Shown here: positions 24,217 through 32,338 of the stretch, piece by piece | How positions within the stretch are numbered: position 1 is the first letter of the stretch | How the letters are laid out: each line of letters begins with the position of its first letter | NCBI GenBank assembly: GCA_041653935.1 | Contig: JBAZEO010000006.1 | Coordinates: 9,772-73,771, forward strand | From: JAYEHL01 sp041653935 | Lineage (GTDB): Bacteria > Chloroflexota > Dehalococcoidia > E44-bin15 | Reading direction: 5' to 3' | Length of the DNA stretch: 64,000 nt | The notes under the pieces: generated by a model | The model's database searches: none | The model's input: only the letters and a program-made list of their open reading frames with translations | Told to the model about the DNA's origin: nothing | Translations under genes and position numbers: made by a program

Positions 24217-24809
24217 GCAACAACCCCCGTAACTTCTACGCTCTCTGGGGCGTAATCGCGACATTCGATATCACTGTTGGCATATTTCCACAATGCCAGC
24301 GAGACCTCAAAGCCGCCACAAGCGATATAGTCACCGTTTGCGCCGAGTGGTATAGTGGTTTTATACCATACGTGCGAATAGTTAGATGTAGGTTTTACGA
24401 TAAGCTCCACGTCGCCGCGAACATACGAGTCTCCTCCAACAGTGGTGTTTGTGCACCAGACCCGCAACGTAAAAGCTACATTATTGCCGTTGTAACTCCC
24501 GTTGTATCCTCCCTGGCAGTACGTATCTGGTGATTCGCCGATTATGTACGCCGAACTCGGCTGATCGCGCAAGAGATATGTTCCTGCCGCCGGCCCGCAA
24601 AACGCGTCACTGAACCCAGGCCATGCCAGCGATACCCAAATATCGACATCGCAACAATAACATTCCGTACCGCCCGTAGCTTCGTTGCAGCAGCACGGCA
24701 CCTGTCCCCACTTCTGAATATACCGTCTCGTCGGCAGCACTGGCCGCCTCGGCACAATCACCCCACCAGGCGTGCGTTCCCACAACTCATCTCGTCGAGG
24801 CCGTCTCAT
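24213..24809 (-). CDS. Putative virion protein, Cys-rich, 198 aa
   Basis: A 198-residue beta-rich protein with a Cys cluster near residue 40 (CCCNE, then CYCC) and Tyr/Gly/Asn-rich strands. Composition and position directly after the tail genes suggest a distal tail or receptor-binding component. No family recognised. Confidence 0.5.
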   Translation of the reverse strand: MRRPRRDELWERTPGGVIVPRRPVLPTRRYIQKWGQVPCCCNEATGGTECYCCDVDIWVSLAWPGFSDAFCGPAAGTYLLRDQPSSAYIIGESPDTYCQGGYNGSYNGNNVAFTLRVWCTNTTVGGDSYVRGDVELIVKPTSNYSHVWYKTTIPLGANGDYIACGGFEVSLALWKYANSDIECRDYAPESVEVTGVVA

Positions 24810-25468
24810 TAAGTAGCCGTTCCTGTTTGGTTTGTTTCACACGCAAACGGCAGTAGAAACACATATTCATCCGCCGCGAGGGACACGTCTGGGTCTTTGA
24901 TGATGCGGCACGTGACTCCGTTCGCGATCATCTTGCCGGTCGTTATTGACGTTGGAATATCAAATACAGTGATGATTTCGCCGTTTTCGTTTTTGGCAGG
25001 TCCGATCAACAGAATCGCCGAAGCCGAATCGCCCGGCAAAAGATTCTCTGTCAATTCGCACGTGAAGATCTGGAGGCCACTAAGAGCCAACCAATGACCA
25101 AACTTATCCCTTAGGACGGGAAAGAACTGTTCTAGGCACTGATTGCTCACGTTGTAGACATGCTTGAAGCACTCGTCCTGGTTGTCTCCGCCGCACAGGG
25201 GGCGTAGCTCTGGCTCATTTACAACGTCCTCAACGATGCGGTAGATATTGCACTTGGCCTTTCCTGGACGATAGTACAAATCACCGTCAGCCTTGGTAAT
25301 CCCGGGTAGAACACCGACCTGGGGATGAGCAACGTAAACTTCAGGGGCTTGATGTTCATCAATCTCCTGCCTCCGCATAGGCTGCTTAGCTGTGCTGCGG
25401 TAGTCACGAAGCACACGGCTGAGGACTTCAACATCGTTCTCTGTGAGGTAGAATGCTTTGTTGGCCAT
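24809..25468 (-). CDS. Putative tail-associated protein, 219 aa
   Basis: A 219-residue mixed protein with a helical N-terminus (TENDVEVLSRVLRDYRS) and several Cys in the middle. It overlaps the 198-aa gene's start by one base. It lies in the run of genes downstream of the tape measure, where siphophages keep distal tail proteins. No family recognised. Confidence 0.55.
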   Translation of the reverse strand: MANKAFYLTENDVEVLSRVLRDYRSTAKQPMRRQEIDEHQAPEVYVAHPQVGVLPGITKADGDLYYRPGKAKCNIYRIVEDVVNEPELRPLCGGDNQDECFKHVYNVSNQCLEQFFPVLRDKFGHWLALSGLQIFTCELTENLLPGDSASAILLIGPAKNENGEIITVFDIPTSITTGKMIANGVTCRIIKDPDVSLAADEYVFLLPFACETNQTGTAT

Positions 25469-25471
25469 GGA

Positions 25472-25855
25472 TCACCTAGGAATGGCAGTGAGAGTGTATT
25501 GACCAATGCCTTCCTGGCGACGAATTCGGAGCCGTGTAGCATCGGGCACGGTAAGGCGTTGAGTTTCACTGGGAAGAACGAGCAGTCGATCCATAACAGC
25601 TCCACCAAGGAACATGATCTCAATGGTGCCTTCCTTGGCGTCATTGCAAATAAAGATCATGCTGGGGTCTTTGACCCAGCCCGTGTCGAGAGGCTCCCAT
25701 TCAGTGCTGAGACCCTTGGGAGACTTGCGGGTGTAGACTTGCTCTGTCTCAGTGACTTCTCTGGTGAAGACTGAGTCAATAGCAGTAGGATCGTGGCCCG
25801 CTACCTGATGGTAGACATGCTCAACGACCGTGATACGATTGGTTGTGTTTGGCAT
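25472..25855 (-). CDS. Putative tail protein, 127 aa
   Basis: A 127-residue beta-rich protein preceded by AGAAGGAGC. It resembles no family I know; its place between two likely tail genes and its small size fit a tail-tip component. Confidence 0.5.
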   Translation of the reverse strand: MPNTTNRITVVEHVYHQVAGHDPTAIDSVFTREVTETEQVYTRKSPKGLSTEWEPLDTGWVKDPSMIFICNDAKEGTIEIMFLGGAVMDRLLVLPSETQRLTVPDATRLRIRRQEGIGQYTLTAIPR

Positions 25856-25884
25856 AGATTGCTCCTTCTATTGCCAGGACAGTG

Positions 25885-26976
25885 TTAGTCGAGTGTCGCC
25901 GTTCCAAAGTCAATGTCGGTTGGGATGCCTAACTGGAAGAGATTGGCTTCCGGATAGTATTCTACCTTCCACACGGCCATGTCCCCCGTCAGTGCCGTAC
26001 CGTAGCCAGCCGAGCCAGCCGAGGGATACCAGTCGACAACCTCACTAGTATATGCAGGCTTTCCTGATCCGTTGAGAATGACGCGAGTGTTTTCGCCGTT
26101 GAGATCCTTATAGCGGATGAAGTGCTGTGGATTGGAGGGGTCCGGTGCAGCACCACACACATCCACACTCTTCCACAAATCCACTTGATCACATCCAGGT
26201 TCTGTGCTTGTAGACGTCTTGTCATCTGCCCTGATCCAGCGACCGTTTAGAACCTTAGTACCCTCGTCCACAATGTCTGGGTCAAATGGATCTTGGTCAT
26301 TGTTGCGGATGTCAAAGTCAAAGACACGCTTGTAGTAGGATGTACAGGTACCGTACCACAACTCTTCCCACGTGAAGTTACTGAGCTTGACATGGCGAGC
26401 AGCGAGGCCCCACATGGTGTCGTCGTTGACATGGTCCATCAGCGAGGAGCATAGGTCTAGCTGTAGTGTAGATACATTCTGCTCAACGCGCACCGTAGGC
26501 CTCGACGAGTCAAACTCCAGCTTGGGTCCACGGAGCGGTTCGTGCGCAGAGTTCTTGATGAGCACACCATTGCGGTCCTTGGCTGCCTCGATGCTGTGCT
26601 TGACAAAGGTGCCGCTGATCTTCTGAGGTTCAGCGAGGGGGTCACCCCACTCCATCGTCATACACCGCTTCATTGGGCGAGTGCTGAACAACACCTCTAC
26701 GGTGTACGTCTTGATGGGATCACCGCTGAGCTGGCCTTGAGGCTTGATAGAACGGTTCGGGTGGCACATGGCCCAAGGGTCGCTGTCATTGCCAAAGCTG
26801 TAGGGTGTGCCTATAGTAGGCAACGCAGCGGCAGTACCGACTGTACGGGGGCCATCGCCCACACCATTCTGGTAGGGAGTGTTGGTTTGGACTAGGTAGG
26901 TGACCCAATAATTGCGGTGACCGTACTCGTCCTGCTCAGCCCGTACTGTATAGGGAGCACACTTGGTGATCGACAT
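25885..26976 (-). CDS. Putative distal tail protein, 363 aa
   Basis: A 363-residue beta-rich protein directly after the tape measure (its ATG overlaps that stop codon). In siphophages this place is held by the distal tail protein or tail hub. Motifs are not diagnostic, so the call rests on gene order and composition. Confidence 0.55.
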   Translation of the reverse strand: MSITKCAPYTVRAEQDEYGHRNYWVTYLVQTNTPYQNGVGDGPRTVGTAAALPTIGTPYSFGNDSDPWAMCHPNRSIKPQGQLSGDPIKTYTVEVLFSTRPMKRCMTMEWGDPLAEPQKISGTFVKHSIEAAKDRNGVLIKNSAHEPLRGPKLEFDSSRPTVRVEQNVSTLQLDLCSSLMDHVNDDTMWGLAARHVKLSNFTWEELWYGTCTSYYKRVFDFDIRNNDQDPFDPDIVDEGTKVLNGRWIRADDKTSTSTEPGCDQVDLWKSVDVCGAAPDPSNPQHFIRYKDLNGENTRVILNGSGKPAYTSEVVDWYPSAGSAGYGTALTGDMAVWKVEYYPEANLFQLGIPTDIDFGTATLD

Positions 26977-28991
26977 TAGGCTGACTCCGCTAGTGCTGCG
27001 GGTGACAGACCGCCACCCATGTCTCGTATCTGCTCCAGTATGCCCACCACCTCCTCTACGCCCTTGGCTGTACGCTCAGCCGCAGAGCCCTCGCTTAGTG
27101 AGCGGTAGGCCGACACCCGTGCCATGGCCTCGGCAGAGCCCACCGTAGTGGCCTGTACACCCTCGCTGGCGTAGTATTTGCCCTCCTTAAAGGCTGTAGC
27201 TGCTGGGCCTGTACCGCCCACGCTTCCACCAGCAGCATCCGCAGCAGCCTCAGCGGCTGCTTCAGCCCCCTTGCGCAAGGCTTCGTCGGTAAGGCTATTG
27301 AGCTTTAACTGGGTGGTGAAGGTCTCTATACCCAGCTTGACGGTTGTCTTGGAGGCTAGGTCACGGACGATCAAGGCTAGTCCTGGATTGACCAGTGTGA
27401 AAAGCTTCATGAACCCCAGCAAGTGCATCGTCATATCCGTGATGACCTGCAAGAACGTTAGTTTGATCTGGGTCATGACAATTTCCCAAGCCAGTTCGAT
27501 CTCACCGGACCGTAGGGCTGCCGTCATACCTGCGATGGTGTCACTGAAGTATTTCTTGAGGTCGTTGAACACTTCAATGATGGGGCCACGCATGTGGTAG
27601 AGAGCCACACCAAGAGCAGCGATGGCTACGACGATTCCCATAATCATTGGCGCAAGGGGGAGTAGGAAAGTGATTGCAGATGAGAGGGCAACAAACCCAC
27701 TTATGACGGATGAGATCATGACAGCCATGGTCCCGAAGCCAACGAGGAGGGGGCCTATGGCTGCGACTACAGCTAGCACAACCACGGCAACCTTCTGCAT
27801 CTCTGGTGTGAGCATGTTCCAGACTTCCATGGCACTGAGGCCCCACTGAGTGAGCTTCTGTACGATGGGGGCTAACATATCACCGAGCTTGATCATCATG
27901 GCCTGCGTGCCTGCCATGGCCTTAGCCATCTTGGCTCCCATGGTTTCTTCCCACTCTTTGTAGCGGGAATTAATGCCTCCTACGGATTGGCTGACGTCAT
28001 CAACGATGCTTGCAAATTGCTTTGAGTCCCTGAGGACGTTGAATGCGTTTTCAGCTTCCTTGTCTGAGAAGAATTGGAGTTGTGTGATACCTGTCTTGGC
28101 AAACATAGCATCTAGGTATTTAATACCTTCGACGATACCCTGATCTGCAAAGACTTTTTGCAACTCCTTCATGGAGTATCCAGAAGCTTCCATCTGTTTG
28201 ATGATCTTCGGGGAGACTCCAGCTCCACGGATCTTACTGATCATGCTACTGAGGGCAGTAGCAGCCGTAGCAGTTTCTCCATAGGCCAGTGTCAGGGCGC
28301 TGAGAGTACCAGCAGTCTCTCCGAACTCTAGCTTAGCAGCTTTAGCGGCGGGCAGGATCTTTCCGAACACTGAGGCGAATCCACTCGCTTCAGCAAGCCC
28401 TCTGTCTGCTGCCTTCCAGACCATTTCTATGGCTTCGGATGCCTTAAGGCTTTCTTCACCGTAGGTTGCAAGAGCTAGTGAGGCTGCCCTACCGATAGTC
28501 TGCATATCACCCATCCCAATGGATGATGCTTTTGCAGAAGCTTCCAATGCGTCGAGAGCAGCAGCCCCTTTTATTCCTCCAGAAGAGATTGACTCAAACG
28601 TATTTACTATGTCGATGGGGCTTTGACCGAGGTTAGCAGCCATCTTGAGAGCTGTTTCTCGAAAGGAGTCGATGTCCTCCCGTGACATGCTAACCAATGA
28701 TCGCAACCGCTGTAAAGCTTGTTCGAAGCTCATAGAGGCGTGGGAGGCGGCACCGCTGATGGCCAAGAGTGGCGTGGTGATAGCAAGGGACATAGCTGCC
28801 CCAGCACCACGAACACCTTGGCCAAACGTGCGGAGACTGGCGGCGAACCGTTCGATACGTTTACCCTCACGCTCAACTGTATCGGCAGTTCTGCGAGCAC
28901 CTGTTTGAGCATCGTTGAGCATCTTCTGATAAGAAGTAGCGTCACCCACGAGGCGTACAAGAAGGCGGTCAATCTCAGTCTCGGTTGACAT
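26976..28991 (-). CDS. Tail tape measure protein (TP901 type)
   Basis: A 671-residue protein whose N-terminal ~370 residues match the TP901-type tape-measure core. It has a coiled coil start (ATSYQKMLNDAQTGARRTADTV), then FEQALQRLRSLVSMSREDIDSFRE and helical segments with Ala/Gly pairs. Residues ~400-470 are strongly hydrophobic, probably the part that enters the cell envelope. It sets tail length; at 671 residues the tail would be about 100 nm at the usual 0.15 nm per residue. Confidence 0.88.
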   Translation of the reverse strand: MSTETEIDRLLVRLVGDATSYQKMLNDAQTGARRTADTVEREGKRIERFAASLRTFGQGVRGAGAAMSLAITTPLLAISGAASHASMSFEQALQRLRSLVSMSREDIDSFRETALKMAANLGQSPIDIVNTFESISSGGIKGAAALDALEASAKASSIGMGDMQTIGRAASLALATYGEESLKASEAIEMVWKAADRGLAEASGFASVFGKILPAAKAAKLEFGETAGTLSALTLAYGETATAATALSSMISKIRGAGVSPKIIKQMEASGYSMKELQKVFADQGIVEGIKYLDAMFAKTGITQLQFFSDKEAENAFNVLRDSKQFASIVDDVSQSVGGINSRYKEWEETMGAKMAKAMAGTQAMMIKLGDMLAPIVQKLTQWGLSAMEVWNMLTPEMQKVAVVVLAVVAAIGPLLVGFGTMAVMISSVISGFVALSSAITFLLPLAPMIMGIVVAIAALGVALYHMRGPIIEVFNDLKKYFSDTIAGMTAALRSGEIELAWEIVMTQIKLTFLQVITDMTMHLLGFMKLFTLVNPGLALIVRDLASKTTVKLGIETFTTQLKLNSLTDEALRKGAEAAAEAAADAAGGSVGGTGPAATAFKEGKYYASEGVQATTVGSAEAMARVSAYRSLSEGSAAERTAKGVEEVVGILEQIRDMGGGLSPAALAESA

Positions 28992-29262
28992 GTTGGTTCC
29001 TTAGTGGAGCTAACCTTGCTTGCCAAACAGCCTTGGCGACTTCAGCACTGGTCGGAGCCAGTTGGGGACTATTGAACTTGAGGAAGAAGTGTTTGAGCTG
29101 GATGGCTTCGCGATTCTTGGCGAGCACTCGACGGACCTCACAAGCAATCTGCATGAGATAGAAGTCTGATAGCTTCGGCTCATTCCATTGCTCATCCAGA
29201 TATTCCATCCATGCAAGGAACTGACGGTGTGTGTGAGTGCGAAGACACTCATCCAGGCTCAT
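28975..29262 (-). CDS. Tail assembly chaperone, frameshift-extension part (T-like)
   Basis: A 95-residue ORF beginning MSLDECLRTHTHRQFLAW, whose content resembles the DUF4035/T region of tail chaperones. The same frame is open without a stop back to 29313, where a slippery heptamer lies at the end of the upstream chaperone gene. It is therefore probably made mainly as a fusion by -1 frameshifting, as in the lambda G-GT pair; its own ATG has no clear ribosome site. Confidence 0.78.
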   Translation of the reverse strand: MSLDECLRTHTHRQFLAWMEYLDEQWNEPKLSDFYLMQIACEVRRVLAKNREAIQLKHFFLKFNSPQLAPTSAEVAKAVWQARLAPLRNQHVNRD

Positions 29263-29276
29263 GTGCAGGTGCGAGG

Positions 29277-29699
29277 CTAGTCGGAACCATCCGCCGTAGA
29301 CTCGCTTCCTACGTTTTTTGATTCACGCATCTCCTCAAGACGTTTCTGGAGAGCAGTAATCTGGACCACGATAGCAGCTTCAGTCTCCAGGTCGTCTAAG
29401 TGGCTCATCTCCTTGGCACGATCATAGAGCACCTTCTGCACGCGAGCAGGCCAGCTACGTACGGTGGCTTCTGGCACGTTCTTGCCAGACTCGTCGAACA
29501 AGCATAGTGACACCAGCAGGGGCTCTACGTCGGCGATGCCACGTACGGTCTGTGGTTTGCCGTCAGGCCCTAGCTTGATACAGCTGAGGCGAGCGTTGGC
29601 AAACTTGGTAGCCGCATCGCCCGAGGCTTCCCTGAGGGAATAGTCCTTTCCGCTCAGCTTGACAGGTTCGGTCTGCGGCGTAAGATCGTCAGTAATCAT
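29277..29699 (-). CDS. Tail assembly chaperone (G-like)
   Basis: A 140-residue protein with the G-type chaperone pattern: an N-terminal domain (TEPVKLSGKDYSLREASGDAATKF) and a C-terminal helical/charged tail. It lies between the major tail protein and the tape measure and ends with a -1 slippery site, the standard organisation of siphophage tail chaperones. It should bind the tape measure during tail assembly. Confidence 0.8.
   Translation of the reverse strand: MITDDLTPQTEPVKLSGKDYSLREASGDAATKFANARLSCIKLGPDGKPQTVRGIADVEPLLVSLCLFDESGKNVPEATVRSWPARVQKVLYDRAKEMSHLDDLETEAAIVVQITALQKRLEEMRESKNVGSESTADGSD
29313..29319 (-). other. Slippery heptamer for -1 ribosomal frameshift
   Basis: On the leftward strand the codons TCA AAA AAC contain A AAA AAC, a canonical X XXY YYZ sequence in frame with the G-like gene, twelve codons before its stop. 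After a -1 slip, 17 sense codons (CGT AGG AAG and so on) lead straight into the ATG of the T-like ORF with no stop. Confidence 0.85.
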
Positions 29700-29732
29700 C
29701 TTGGTTTGCTCCTAGGTTACAGAGTAGCGAAG

Positions 29733-29773
29733 GCAGGCCCCCAGCCCCTTAGTGCTTACAGCTAGGGGCCTGC
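29733..29773 (-). terminator. Stem-loop after the major tail protein gene
   Basis: A 9-bp stem GCAGGCCCC/GGGGCCTGC with a 23-base loop lies in the gap after the tail tube gene. There is no clear T-run, so it is likely an attenuator or an RNA end that keeps tail tube mRNA abundant relative to the chaperone. Confidence 0.5.
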
Positions 29774-29794
29774 TGCACGGAGATCGTAGACAAA

Positions 29795-30268
29795 CTATGT
29801 GCCAGTTACGGAGGTGACGGTGGGACCTTGCTCGGCACCAGTCGAGTCCACGTTGGTGGGCACGATGACGATAGCGGCCATCGGCATCGTTCCCTCTTCC
29901 ATGGCCTCTGGCGTGAAGGACTTCAGGAAGCCGTAGAAGGCAATCGTGGTGCCGTCAGCGAACTCCACAGTGATCGTGGTTTCGTCGCCAATGATGGCTA
30001 CGATGGACGTGTACACAGCCGGATCGTAGGCAGCGTTGATCGTGATCTGTGTGAGGGTGATCAGCTTACGAGCCGTGAACGTACGATACGTCGTGTTGTG
30101 CATCGTAGTGGTTTCGATCGCTTCACCGGCGTCCATGCCCGGAGGCTGTACGGTCTTCTCGAAAAACTCGATGTCAGAGTCAGCGGCCAGCGTGAGCTTG
30201 GATGAGAAGCCGTCTTTCAGCTTCAATCCACCAGGGGTGGAACGTTCAGTTGCGGTAGGGGCAGCCAT
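29795..30268 (-). CDS. Major tail (tube) protein
   Basis: A 157-residue, beta-rich protein of tail tube type, with Thr/Ala-rich strands (TFTARKLITLTQITINAAY) and a C-terminal VPTNVDSTG. It lies upstream of the chaperone pair and downstream of tail completion genes, the standard position. A stem-loop follows it. No phage-specific fold motif is diagnostic, so the call leans on order and size. Confidence 0.72.
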   Translation of the reverse strand: MAAPTATERSTPGGLKLKDGFSSKLTLAADSDIEFFEKTVQPPGMDAGEAIETTTMHNTTYRTFTARKLITLTQITINAAYDPAVYTSIVAIIGDETTITVEFADGTTIAFYGFLKSFTPEAMEEGTMPMAAIVIVPTNVDSTGAEQGPTVTSVTGT

Positions 30269-30279
30269 GAGTGAACCTC

Positions 30280-30702
30280 CTAGGTCAGGGCGACAACAGC
30301 GTTAACAGTAAACAAGTAGCGTTTGCTGGTAGGCGTCTCAGTCCCTGCCTTCAGCACTCCGCTCTTACGGGTAATTGCGTGAACAACGTACGATGTGGTG
30401 TCAACCGTCACAGACACGTTCTGGACTGTGTCCATGGCCACAGCGATCGCATCAGCCTTGGTGTAGCCTGTGACCCCAGAGCTGCGGACCATGATCTCTA
30501 TACCGTAGTGCTCCTCCATAACAGAGTCGGCACCACTACGACCGTCTAGCAGACCAGCCGTGTCGTAGACAACGACAGCGTTGTCTGGTGTGTCGGGTAG
30601 GTTATGGGCGTATATCGGCCACGAACCGTTGGCTGAGGGCAAGGTGCCCTGAGCTAGGTCTATGAGCATGTGGCGGATTACGTCTGCGACGGTGTGGTTC
30701 AT
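30280..30702 (-). CDS. Tail completion/terminator-like protein, 140 aa
   Basis: A 140-residue alpha/beta protein beginning NHTVADVIRHMLIDLAQG, resembling minor tail U-like or tail-terminator proteins. It is placed between the HK97-gp10-like gene and the tail tube gene, where terminators lie. Confidence 0.6.
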   Translation of the reverse strand: MNHTVADVIRHMLIDLAQGTLPSANGSWPIYAHNLPDTPDNAVVVYDTAGLLDGRSGADSVMEEHYGIEIMVRSSGVTGYTKADAIAVAMDTVQNVSVTVDTTSYVVHAITRKSGVLKAGTETPTSKRYLFTVNAVVALT

Positions 30703-31118
30703 TCCTTCTCCGTGAAGGCACTAGCCTTGAGGTTTCCAGTGTCTACGGGACACAGTCGTTGAGCCTCTCGCTGCAAGCGTAGGCCAGCCACTAGTAGAGC
30801 CTTAACCAAGGTGGCTCCATTTCTGACAGCCGTGGCTATGATGGTCGATAGCTCCTTGCGCATGGTGTGGGCAGGCTGTTCTAGAAACTTGGACTGGCCT
30901 CGCCCTGATGGGTCCCAATAGTCGCCCTTCTTACGTGTGCCGTCGGTGTGCTTGCCCTTGCGCGGCAGACCTCGCCACTTCATCTCCACATTCTCGTGCA
31001 CGTAGAGGGCGTACGATGCGTTGAAGCCAACGATGACATTGCCGTTGTTCTCTCGCTTGGACTCACGTTCCAGCTTTTCAAGGGCTCGCAGAACTTTGTC
31101 TAGTCCGCGTATTTCCAC
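30699..31118 (-). CDS. HK97 gp10-like head-tail joining protein
   Basis: A 139-residue protein with the gp10 pattern: a start of MEIRGLDKVLRALEKL, a conserved ALYVHENVEMKWR segment and a C-terminal RLCPVDTGNLKAS. This family completes the tail and joins it to the head. It overlaps the next gene by four bases. Confidence 0.85.
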   Translation of the reverse strand: MEIRGLDKVLRALEKLERESKRENNGNVIVGFNASYALYVHENVEMKWRGLPRKGKHTDGTRKKGDYWDPSGRGQSKFLEQPAHTMRKELSTIIATAVRNGATLVKALLVAGLRLQREAQRLCPVDTGNLKASAFTEKE

Positions 31119-31120
31119 TG

Positions 31121-31462
31121 TCAGTCCTCCACATCAAATCGCACGTAGCGAACCAACGTTCGCGCAGGTGTGCTGGTGGTTGTGACCGTGATCTTGAGCT
31201 TGTATACACCAGTCTCCTTGAGCATACCAGAGACCTTGAACTGAACAGCTTCTCCAATAGGCACATCTACCTCATTGATCTCGAGGACGGCTGTGCTGAC
31301 TGTCTTGTTGGACAGAGTCAGATCCGTCGTATTAACTTCGACAACCAACGGCGTGCCTGTGAGGGTTTCACCTGCGTCAAGCTGATTGGAGAATGACACA
31401 GATCCAAGGTCCGTATCACCCTCAGCGCATACAGGTCGCTCAGGCGCAACTATCTTGCTCAT
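31121..31462 (-). CDS. Small beta-sandwich virion protein, 113 aa
   Basis: A 113-residue protein made of alternating strands and rich in Thr and Val (TGTPLVVEVNTTDLTLS, VYKLKITVTTT), like an Ig-like fibre or decoration domain. It sits between the gp10-like gene and a short Trp-repeat gene. Function is inferred from composition. Confidence 0.5.
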   Translation of the reverse strand: MSKIVAPERPVCAEGDTDLGSVSFSNQLDAGETLTGTPLVVEVNTTDLTLSNKTVSTAVLEINEVDVPIGEAVQFKVSGMLKETGVYKLKITVTTTSTPARTLVRYVRFDVED

Positions 31463-31656
31463 TGGTCATCCTCTGGTAATGTCCAGTGCATTCGCGACTT
31501 AGGCATAGTCCACTGTGTTATGCGATCCTTCATGGTCCAGTGCAGCCTGTTCTTCTTCAGGGTCCATTCCATTCCGGGCACATCTGGTGGAGGTACGACA
31601 CCCCCAGTGATCCTGCTGAATGGTAGGAATATCTGTATCAGGCTACTCAGTTTCAT
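31459..31656 (-). CDS. Small protein with 9-residue Trp-Thr repeats, 65 aa
   Basis: After a hydrophobic N-terminus, the C-terminal half repeats a nonamer beginning Trp-Thr three times, plus a partial fourth (WTLKKNRLH, WTMKDRITQ, WTMPKSRMH, WTL). Strong periodicity suggests a small beta-solenoid or a repeated binding motif. It overlaps both flanking genes by four bases, so it is likely translated. Confidence 0.6.
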   Translation of the reverse strand: MKLSSLIQIFLPFSRITGGVVPPPDVPGMEWTLKKNRLHWTMKDRITQWTMPKSRMHWTLPEDDQ

Positions 31657-32327
31657 GCTGGTGGGCCCATTGTCTCAGTACCGGCTCCGTCGTCAGTAAT
31701 CGCCTGCGTCGTAAGTGTTGCCCCTGCACTATCCTTCGTAATCAGCTCCGTCGGTGTCTTGGCTGAGTAAAAGAACCGCTGCACGAACCACATGATCCTC
31801 TGCGGCCACGTCGTCGGGTTAGCCACGGGCGTTGCGGAGATCTGATCCAGCCCGTCCGACGCCAGCGAGAATCCCGTCTTATCCGACACAACCATCGCCG
31901 AACCAACAGCAGCCGGTGAGGCGGGAATCAGGTCAGTCTTGGCCTTGATGTCGCCTATTTCTTCCGACAGCGTGATTGCCAATCCGCAAGCATTCGTTAC
32001 GTCAACAGAGGTTATTCCACCTGGATCATAATCCGCCCCGTAAGCCTCCCGATCGTTTACCGCGTAGCTCGTCAGGTACAGCCCGATATGGCAGGGTACA
32101 GTGATCCCAACCGGCGTCGTGAATCCGTAGTGTGAATGCGTCCCTGTCCCGCTGACGACAGCGGTAGTCGTCACCAATCCAACGGCGGTTGCCTGCTGAG
32201 CATCAGTCAGTGTATTCTCAGCAACGAATGCGGAAACACCGTCCCACATATAGCCGTCGCTGTCCCGCGTGATTTTCGCCACGTAGGTTCGGCCGGCTGT
32301 ATTGTCATCGAGCTTGATTATTGCCAT
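31653..32327 (-). CDS. Putative fibre-associated protein, 224 aa
   Basis: A 224-residue Thr/Ala/Gly-rich protein. The middle has DIKAKTDLIPASPAAVGSA, a pattern I associate with phage fibre segments. It lies next to the glycoside-hydrolase-like fibre gene, so it is probably part of the tail fibre assembly. Confidence 0.5.
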   Translation of the reverse strand: MAIIKLDDNTAGRTYVAKITRDSDGYMWDGVSAFVAENTLTDAQQATAVGLVTTTAVVSGTGTHSHYGFTTPVGITVPCHIGLYLTSYAVNDREAYGADYDPGGITSVDVTNACGLAITLSEEIGDIKAKTDLIPASPAAVGSAMVVSDKTGFSLASDGLDQISATPVANPTTWPQRIMWFVQRFFYSAKTPTELITKDSAGATLTTQAITDDGAGTETMGPPA

Positions 32328-32338
32328 AAATCACCTAG

